In this document: piece by piece, positions 56,501-64,000 of the stretch
Numbering within the stretch: the first letter of the stretch is position 1
Layout of the letters: every line of letters starts with the position of its first letter
DNA from: Limnomonas spitsbergensis
Lineage: Eukaryota; Chlorophyta; Chlorophyceae; Chlamydomonadales
Length of the DNA: 64,000 nucleotides
Direction of reading: 5' to 3'
Assembly: GCA_037349105.1 (NCBI GenBank)
Contig: JAYJMM010000086.1
Span: forward strand, 682,001-746,000
Notes under the pieces: generated by a model
Databases searched by the model: none
What the model saw: only the letters and a program-made list of their open reading frames with translations
What the model was told of the DNA's origin: nothing
Made by a program: the position numbers and the translations under genes

Positions 56501-59500
56501 GAGGGGGTCGCAGTATTGATAGGGAGGGGGTCTCAGTATTGATAGGGAGGGGGTCTCAGTATTGATAGGGAGGGGGTCTCAGTATTGATAGGGAGGGGGT
56601 CGCGGTATTGATAGGGAGGGGGTCTCAGTATTGATAGGGAGGGGGTCTCAGTATTGATAGGGAGGGGGTCTCAGTAATAATAGGGAGGGGGTCTCAGCAT
56701 TGATAGGGAGGGGGTCTCAGTATTGATAGGGAGGGGGTCTCAGTATTGATAGGGAGGGGGTCTCAGTAATGATAGGGAGGGGGTCTCAGTATTGATAGGG
56801 AGGGGGTCGCGGTATTGATAGGGAGGGGGTCTCAGTATTGATAGGGAGGGGGTCTCAGTATTGATAGGGAGGGGGTCTCAGTATTGATAGGGAGGGGGTC
56901 TCAGTATTGATAGGGAGGGGGTCGCGGTATTGAAAGGGAGGGGGTCTCAGTATTGATAGGGAGGGGGTCTCAGTATTGATAGGGAGGGGGTCTCAGTATT
57001 GATAGGGAGGGGGTCTCAGTATTGATAGGGAGGGGGTCTCAGTATTGATAGGGAGGGGGTCTCAGTATTGATAGGGAGGGGGTCTCAGTATTGATAGGGA
57101 GGGGGTCTCAGTATTGATAGGGAGGGGGTCTCAGTATTGATAGGGAGGGGGTCTCAGTATTGATAGGGAGGGGGTCTCAGTATTGATAGGGAGGGGGTCT
57201 CGGTATTGATAGGGAGGGGGTCGCGGTATTGATAGGGAGGGGGTCGCGGTATTGATAAAGAGGGGGTCTCAGTATTGATAGGGAGGGGGTCTCAGTATTG
57301 ATAGGGAGGGGGTCTCAGTATTGATAGGGAGGGGGTCTCAGTATTGATAGGGAGGGGGTCTCAGTATTGATAGGGAGGGGGTCTCAGTATTGATAGGGAG
57401 GGGGTCTCAGTATTGATAGGGAGGGGGTCTCAGTATTGATAGGGAGGGGGTCGCGGTATTGATAGGGAGGGGGTCGCGGTATTGATAAAGAGGGGGTCTC
57501 AGTATTGATAGGGAGGGGGTCTCAGTATTGATAGGGAGGGGGTCTCAGTATAGATAGGGAGGGGGTCGCAGTATTGATAGGGAGGGGGTCTCAGTATTGA
57601 TAGGGAGGGGGTCTCAGTATTGATAGGGAGGGGGTCTCAGTATTGATAGGGAGGGGGTCGCGGTATTGATAGGGAGGGGGTCTCAGTATTGATAGGGAGG
57701 GGGTCTCAGTATTGATAGGGAGGGGGTCTCAGTAATAATAGGGAGGGGGTCTCAGCATTGATAGGGAGGGGGTCTCAGTATTGATAGGGAGGGGGTCTCA
57801 GTATTGATAGGGAGGGGGTCTCAGTAATGATAGGGAGGGGGTCTCAGTATTGATAGGGAGGGGGTCGCGGTATTGATAGGGAGGGGGTCTCAGTATTGAT
57901 AGGGAGGGGGTCTCAGTATTGATAGGGAGGGGGTCTCAGTATTGATAGGGAGGGGGTCTCAGTATTGATAGGGAGGGGGTCGCGGTATTGAAAGGGAGGG
58001 GGTCTCAGTATTGATAGGGAGGGGGTCTCAGTATTGATAGGGAGGGGGTCTCAGTATTGATAGGGAGGGGGTCTCAGTATTGATAGGGAGGGGGTCTCAG
58101 TATTGATAGGGAGGGGGTCTCAGTATTGATAGGGAGGGGGTCTCAGTATTGATAGGGAGGGGGTCTCAGTATTGATAGGGAGGGGGTCTCAGTATTGATA
58201 GGGAGGGGGTCTCAGTATTGATAGGGAGGGGGTCTCAGTATTGATAGGGAGGGGGTCTCAGTATTGATAGGGAGGGGGTCTCGGTATTGATAGGGAGGGG
58301 GTCGCGGTATTGATAGGGAGGGGGTCGCGGTTTTCATAAAGAGGGGGTCTCAGTATTGATAGGGAGGGGGTCTCAGTATTGATAGGGAGGGGGTCTCAGT
58401 ATAGATAAGGAGGGGGTCGCAGTATTGATAGGGAGGGGGTCTCAGTATTGATAGGGAGGGGGTCTCAGTATTGATAGGGAGGGGGTCTCAGTATTGATAG
58501 GGAGGGGGTCGCGGTATTGATAGGGAGGGGGTCTCAGTATTGATAGGGAGGGGGTCTCAGTATTGATAGGGAGGGGGTCTCAGTAATGATAGGGAGGGGG
58601 TCTCAGTAATAATAGGGAGGGGGTCTCAGCATTGATAGGGAGGGGGTCTCAGTATTGATAGGGAGGGGGTCTCAGTATTGATAGGGAGGGGGTCTCAGTA
58701 ATGATAGGGAGGGGGTCTCAGTATTGATAGGGAGGGGGTCGCGGTATTGATAGGGAGGGGGTCTCAGTATTGATAGGGAGGGGGTCTCAGTATTGATAGG
58801 GAGGGGGTCTCAGTATTGATAGGGAGGGGGTCTCAGTATTGATAGGGAGGGGGTCGCGGTATTGAAAGGGAGGGGGTCTCAGTATTGATAGGGAGGGGGT
58901 CTCAGTATTGATAGGGAGGGGGTCTCAGTATTGATAGGGAGGGGGTCTCAGTATTGATAGGGAGGGGGTCTCAGTATTGATAGGGAGGGGGTCTCAGTAT
59001 TGATAGGGAGGGGGTCTCAGTATTGATAGGGAGGGGGTCTCAGTATTGATAGGGAGGGGGTCTCAGTATTGATAGGGAGGGGGTCTCAGTATTGATAGGG
59101 AGGGGGTCTCAGTATTGATAGGGAGGGGGTCTCGGTATTGATAGGGAGGGGGTCGCGGTATTGATAGGGAGGGGGTCGCGGTTTTGATAAAGAGGGGGTC
59201 TCAGTATTGATAGGGAGGGGGTCTCAGTATTGATAGGGAGGGGGTCTCAGTATAGATAAGGAGGGGGTCGCAGTATTGATAGGGAGGGGGTCTCAGTATT
59301 GATAGGGAGGGGGTCTCAGTATTGATAGGGAGGGGGTCTCAGTATTGATAGGGAGGGGGTCGCGGTATTGATAGGGAGGGGGTCTCAGTATTGATAGGGA
59401 GGGGGTCTCAGTATTGATAGGGAGGGGGTCTCAGTAATGATAGGGAGGGGGTCTCAGTAATAATAGGGAGGGGGTCTCAGCATTGATAGGGAGGGGGTCT

Positions 59501-62500
59501 CAGTATTGATAGGGAGGGGGTCTCAGTATTGATAGGGAGGGGGTCTCAGTAATGATAGGGAGGGGGTCTCAGTATTGATAGGGAGGGGGTCGCGGTATTG
59601 ATAGGGAGGGGGTCTCAGTATTGATAGGGAGGGGGTCTCAGTATTGATAGGGAGGGGGTCTCAGTATTGATAGGGAGGGGGTCTCAGTATTGATAGGGAG
59701 GGGGTCTCGGTATTGATAGGGAGGGGGTCTCAGTATTGATAGGGAGGGGGTCTCAGTATTGATAGGGAGGGGGTCTCAGTATTGATAGGGAGGGGGTCTC
59801 AGTATTGATAGGGAGGGGGTCTCAGTATTGATAGGGAGGGGGTCTCAGTATTGATAGGGAGGGGGTCTCAGTAATGATAGGGAGGGGGTCGCGGTATCAA
59901 TAGGGAGGGGGTCTCAGTATTGATAGGGAGGGGGTCTCAGTATTGATAGGGAGGGGGTCTCAGTATTGATAGGGAGGGGGTCTCAGTATTGATAGGGAGG
60001 GGGTCTCAGCATTGATAGGGAGGGGGTCTCAGTATTGATAGGGAGGGGGTCTCAGTATTGATAGGGAGGGGGTCTCAGTATTGATAGGGAGGGGGTGCAT
60101 TCTAGAACCAACCAATGAGGTTTGATGCCTGCGCGGGTTGGGGCACTGACATTGTGTTTTATGTACATGTGCTGTAGGGACACAGATCTCCAACGTGGCC
60201 TGGTCACTGGCCTGCCTAGGCATACAAGACCGACAGCTCGCCGCCAGCCTGGTGGAGGTAGGGAGGTACATGATGCATTCCTGCTGAAGCATGGAACCTG
60301 GAATCCGAATTATGATGTCTGAAACGAGGAGTCTGGGTTTTGAAATCTCGGATTTGAAACCTGGAATCTGGATTCTGGAATTTGGAACCTGGAATCTACA
60401 ATTTGGAACCTGAATTATGGAATGTAAAACCCGGAACATAAAACTGGATACTTGTACCTGAATCCTGAAATATTGAATGTGCTGCTGCATATTGGGTCTT
60501 GACTTCCCTCTGATGCTGCAGCAGCATAGCACCTCTGACCCCCCTGTCGCCGTACAAGGATTTTTCTGTTCCCTAAAGCTATCCAACGAGGATTGATTTT
60601 TAAATCAACGACCTGAGGTTATTGTACCGGTACTTCTCTGGCGCTCTGAGGGAACAAGCACGAAATTGCCTGCAGCATGCAGGTCACTCAGCCTGGCCTC
60701 TATCCGCCATTTGCTCAGGATTTCGAATTCGTGACTGATCGCTGCCCAGCTATTATGCGCACCTCGCACCTGCAGGCGCTGTACATTGTGTTTTATTTGA
60801 GTTTGCCCATATAAGTATGGAAGCACAATCCAGCTGAGCCGATGCCAAGTCTTGCTGTACCGTACTGCCTTGCTGGTACAATCTGTCTTGACCTGTGCCG
60901 TATCGTGCTGACTTGCCCATGATGCTGCCTCGCGTATGCATTCGATGCTACTCTTCAGGTACATCGCAGCCTGCGGTCGAAGGGCCTGGTGCAGCAAGCC
61001 TTGCTGCTAGGTCCACCAGCTGCAGGCCGGTCAAAGTCTTTTCTCCTTGGCCCAGGGATGCCCAGCCCAGCCCAGCGGCATGTAAAAAGTGGAATGGTGT
61101 GCAATCAAATAAAGTTGTGTGCAGCATCATGGTAAAGCACGCTCGATAATTCGCTTCTTAGCATTTTGCGACCACCATTCCTGTGTTTTAGACCGATCGC
61201 ACGTGCAGGCGCTGTACGGCCAGTCAAAACCCAGAACTCCGATATAAACCCTTAACCCTGAACCTTAAACCCTGCAAGCGCTATTTGGTCAGCTGAAACC
61301 CTAGTCTCTCGGCCCTGTATGCGCAGGATGGCCAGCTCACACCTTTGGTTCAGCTGGCTACACTGCAGCATTCTGCTTAAAACCTTCACACGGATTAGAG
61401 TAACGCAGTAGAATGAGCCCCTGCTCGCTCAGTGCTGTCATTGACGTATAGAGAAGTACATTATCAAGATGCGAGACACTTCCCATTACATATTCATATG
61501 CATGTACAGCAATGTGCATATGTACAGCCTGAAACTCAGCGGCACCCAGGGATGCTACATACAAACGCCTGCAGGGCGTGTGTGCAGGGTGCTTAACCCT
61601 TAAGAGTCAAGGGTTTAAGCTGGTTGTACTCACGGTAACGGCGTGGATGTGGCTGCGGCCCAGGCTGTGCTGTTTCCTTAACTCTCACGCCCCCCCCGGG
61701 GTGTAGCTTTCTTTCTTTCTTAGCTGGTTGTACAATACCTGCAGGCTTGAGGCCTGATGGCGTTGTACGACCAGCTGTAACTATAAACCCTAAATCCGTA
61801 TGGCCCTGTATGGCCAGCTGTAACCCTGAACCCTTGACCCTGCTGGTGCTGTAAATTCATCTGTAACCCTACAAATCTGTTACCGCAGTGCGGCCAGCTG
61901 TTACACTGAACCCTGAACCCTGATGGCCCTGTACGGCCAGCTGTAACCCTGAACCCTTAACCTGTATGGCCCTGTAGGCGCTGTACGGCCAGCTGTAACC
62001 CTCAACCCTCAACCCGTATGGCCCTGTAGGCTCTGTACGACCAGCTGTAACCCTGAACCCTAAACCCGTATGGCCCTGTAGGCGCTGTACGGCCAGCTGT
62101 AACCCTGAACCCTAAACCCGTATGGCCCTGTAGGCGCTGTACGGCCAGCTGCTACCCTGAACCCTAAACCCGTATGGCCCTGTAGGCGCTGTACGGCCAG
62201 CTGTTACCCTGAACCCTAAACCCGTATGGCCCTGTAGGCGCTGTACGGCCAGCTGTTAACCTGAACCCTAAACCCGTATGGCCCTGTAGGCGCTGTACGG
62301 CCAGCTGTAACCCTGAACCCTAAACCCGTATGGCCCTGTAGGCGCTGTACGGCCAGCTGTTACCCTGAACCCTAAACCCGTATGGCCCTGTAGGCGCTGT
62401 ACGGCCAGCTGTTAACCTGAACCCTAAACCCGTATGGCCCTGTAGGCGCTGTACGGCCAGCTGTTACACTGAACCCTAAACCCGTATGGCCCTGTAGGCG

Positions 62501-63853
62501 CTGTACGGCCAGCTGTTACCCTGAATCCTAAACCCGTATGGCCCTGTAGGCGCTGTACGGCCAGCTGTAACCCTGAACCCTAACCCGTATGGCCCTGTAG
62601 GCGCTGTACGGCCAGCTGTAACCCTGAACCCTAAACCCGTATGGCCCTGTAGGCGCTGTACGGCCAGCTGTAACCCTGAATCTTAAACCCGTATGGCCCT
62701 GTAGGCGCTGTACGGCCAGCTGTTACACTGAATCCTAAACCCTTATGGCCCTGTAGGCGCTGTACGGCCAGCTGTAACCCTGAACCCTAAACCCGTATGG
62801 CCCTGTAGGCGCTGTACGGCCAGCTGTTACCCTGAATCCTAAACCCGTATGGCCCTGTAGGCGCTGTACGGCCAGCTGTAACCCTGAACCCTAAACCCGT
62901 ATGGCCCTGTAGGCGCTGTACGGCCAGCTGTAACCCTGAACCCTAACCCGTATGGCCCTGTAGGCGCTGTACGGCCAGCTGTAACCCTGAACCCTAAACC
63001 CGTATGGCCCTGTAGGCGCTGTACGGCCAGCTGTTACCCTGAACCCTAAACCCGTATGGCCCTGTAGGCGCTGTACAGCCAGCTGTAACCCTGAACCCTA
63101 AACCCGTATGGCCCTGTAGGCGCTGTACGGCCAGCTGTTACCCTGAATCCTTAACCCGTATGGCCCTGTAGGCGCTGTACGGCCAGCTGTAACCCTAAAC
63201 CCTAAACCCGTATGGCCCTGTAGGCGCTGTACGGCCAGCTGTTACCCTGAACCCTTAACCCGTATGGCCCTGTAGGCGCTGTACGGCCAGCTGTAACCCT
63301 GAACCCTAAACCCGTATGGCCCTGTAGGCGCTGTACGGCCAGCTGTTACCCTGAACCCTGAATCCTAAACCCGTATGGCCCTGTAGGCGCTGTACGGCCA
63401 GCTGTTACCCTGAACCCTAAACCCGTATGGCCCTGTAAGCCCTGTACGGCCAGCTGTTACCCTGAACCCTAAACCCGTATGGCCCTGTAGGCCCTGTATG
63501 GCCAGCTGTTACCCTGAACCCTAAACCCGTATGGCCATGTAGGCGCTGTACGGCCAGCTGAACGGCCTGCCTTGCCAGGACCTGACCAACGCTATGTGGG
63601 CTCTGGCCGTGATGGGGGTATACGAACATGAGGTGAGGGTTCAGGGTTCAGGGTTTAAGGAACACGCGGTGAGGGTTCATGAAAGTGGGGGGAGAGTGAA
63701 GGAGGATGTTCCTAAAGCTGGCCGTCCCTTAGCCGGACTTAAGCCTCCCCACCCCTTTCTTCTCAACAGGCCTACGCTTTGATGACACGGTTTGTGTGGG
63801 GAACTTCCCTGCTCTCAGATACTGATAACCTCTTCCTTCTCCGCATGCTTTGA
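53560..63853 (+). CDS. Helical-repeat protein of RAP/FASTK/OPR style, partial model
   Basis: Exons are 53560-53899, 60178-60257, 63543-63632 and 63770-63853; phases agree at every junction (1, 0, 0). Exon 1 has an Arg/Ser-rich start (MSCRTYPRSSSTQRG), like an organelle presequence, then ALVEAVKGLIMARLRGMTG. Exons 2 and 3 join to give two 37-residue repeats with the cores ISNVAWSLACLG and LTNAMWALAVMG, the NxxWALAxxG pattern typical of the alpha-helical repeats of RAP/FASTK and OPR-like organellar RNA-binding proteins. Exon 4 adds AYALMTR and ends at an in-frame TGA at 63851, which may be the true end, an unrecognised donor upstream, or an intron read-through. The start could lie further upstream. 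Introns 1 and 2 are 6.3 and 3.3 kb and are largely satellite. A role in chloroplast or mitochondrial RNA processing is inferred from the family only. Confidence 0.62.
53885..54600 (+). repeat. Donor-side array at RAP-like exon 1
   Basis: The exon 1 end cgggatgacgg|gtgcgtggg recurs in diverged units of about 60-75 bp: gaggtgacagatgtgtcggc (53973), gagtggacagctgtgcgggc (54055), gggatgacaggagcgtgggt (54136) and caagatgacggttgtgtggg (54498), most followed by ctct.tag..aagggcagggg. The first copies also share gaggagcatgctaggtagca. Confidence 0.78.
54601..55812. other. Unique part of RAP-like intron 1
   Basis: No exon or RNA gene was recognised. Open frames here are short and lack splice support. 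Confidence 0.35.
55813..60096. repeat. 23-bp satellite (about 186 copies) with higher-order structure
   Basis: The unit is ggtctcagtattgatagggag plus gg, head to tail. Variant units (tatagataa, taataatag, gtcgcggtat, cagcattg) recur in the same order. The tatagata variant lies at 56491, 57549, 58400 and 59251, so distances are 1058, 851 and 851 bp, that is 46, 37 and 37 units. The array is inside RAP-like intron 1 and ends 81 bp before exon 2. Each unit contains a TCTCAG string resembling a weak acceptor. Confidence 0.95.
60765..63560 (+). repeat. 52-bp acceptor-side array at RAP-like exon 3, about 30 copies
   Basis: The unit reads cgtatggccctgtag|gcgct then gtacggccagctgttaccct then gaaccctaaacc. 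The last copy is the real 3' splice site and the first 18 coding bases (ALYGQL) of exon 3. Diverged copies begin near 60769 (cctgcag|gcgctgtac) and 61203 (gtgcag|gcgctgtacggccag); the regular array runs from about 61960. Each unit also carries a plant-telomere-like CCCTAAACC. Confidence 0.93.
60950..61122. mobile_element. MITE-like element, family A
   Basis: Interior cctggtgcagcaagccttgc and caggccggtcaaagtctttt match the family; right end tgtgcaatcaaataaagttg. It interrupts the older part of the exon 3 acceptor array. Confidence 0.45.
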
Positions 63854-64000
63854 CTTGTGTTGACTTTTGGTTTGAGTTCCACAAGAATCTTATCTCTTAT
63901 GCGGAACCTAGGTTTTCTCACTTTATTTTCCTGAACTGAAATTGTGATGATCCTTGAGCGGGATACTCCAACCTCGTCCCAGACACGAATGCCCCTCTCT

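Noticed and set aside
55813..60096. CRISPR-like array
   Set aside because: Units are directly adjacent without spacers and the window is eukaryotic.
61730..63560. Chromosome end (telomere)
   Set aside because: CCCTAAA appears once per 52-bp unit, never as a pure run, and unique coding sequence follows on the distal side.

Overview
The window is nuclear DNA of a chlorophyte green alga, most likely a chlamydomonadalean. The inference rests on multi-exon genes with clean GT-AG (and two GC-AG) introns, plant/algal protein families (PSB33/TEF5, DHAR-type GST, HUP/STP hexose symporter, SNW/SKIP), TGTAA polyadenylation motifs behind some genes, plant-telomere-like CCCTAAA strings inside minisatellites, and a very high load of tandem repeats. 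Haematococcus or a relative is a guess and was not tested. All gene models were assembled by eye from splice sites, reading phase and family alignment; no transcript data were available.

Layout. 1-5842 is a G-rich 39-bp minisatellite with higher-order duplication. 5843-8500 is gene-poor. 8547-13595 (-) is an eight-exon SNW/SKIP splicing and transcription factor. It diverges across about 520 bp from 14119-24540 (+), an eleven-exon ADCK2-type ABC1 atypical kinase. 25337-25818 is a large inverted repeat. 26532-30799 (+) is PSB33/TEF5, a plastid Rieske-fold photosystem II protein. 32439-36302 (-) is a dehydroascorbate reductase. 36780-37816 (-) holds a probably broken unknown gene. 39145-43600 (-) is a seven-exon monosaccharide:H+ symporter. 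44160-45133 (+) and 45848-47013 (-) hold unrecognised coding regions. 51525-51915 (-) is the 3' part of an unknown gene apparently interrupted by a tiny mobile element. 53560-63853 (+) is a helical-repeat protein of RAP/FASTK/OPR style whose introns carry a 4.3-kb 23-bp satellite and a 52-bp array.

The main observation is architectural. In all six recognisable genes the minisatellites are not placed at random: a repeat unit contains the edge of a real exon together with its splice site (or stop codon), and that unit is then iterated into the neighbouring intron or 3' flank. At least sixteen such splice-edge arrays can be seen, on donor and acceptor sides, with unit lengths from about 18 to 160 bp and up to about 30 copies. 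They supply long series of decoy or alternative splice sites. One 54-bp array stays in frame with its exon for 16 copies.

Two small mobile-element families are also scattered through the window: an element of about 56 bp with target-site duplications of about 10-13 bp, and a family of about 180 bp with inverted termini.
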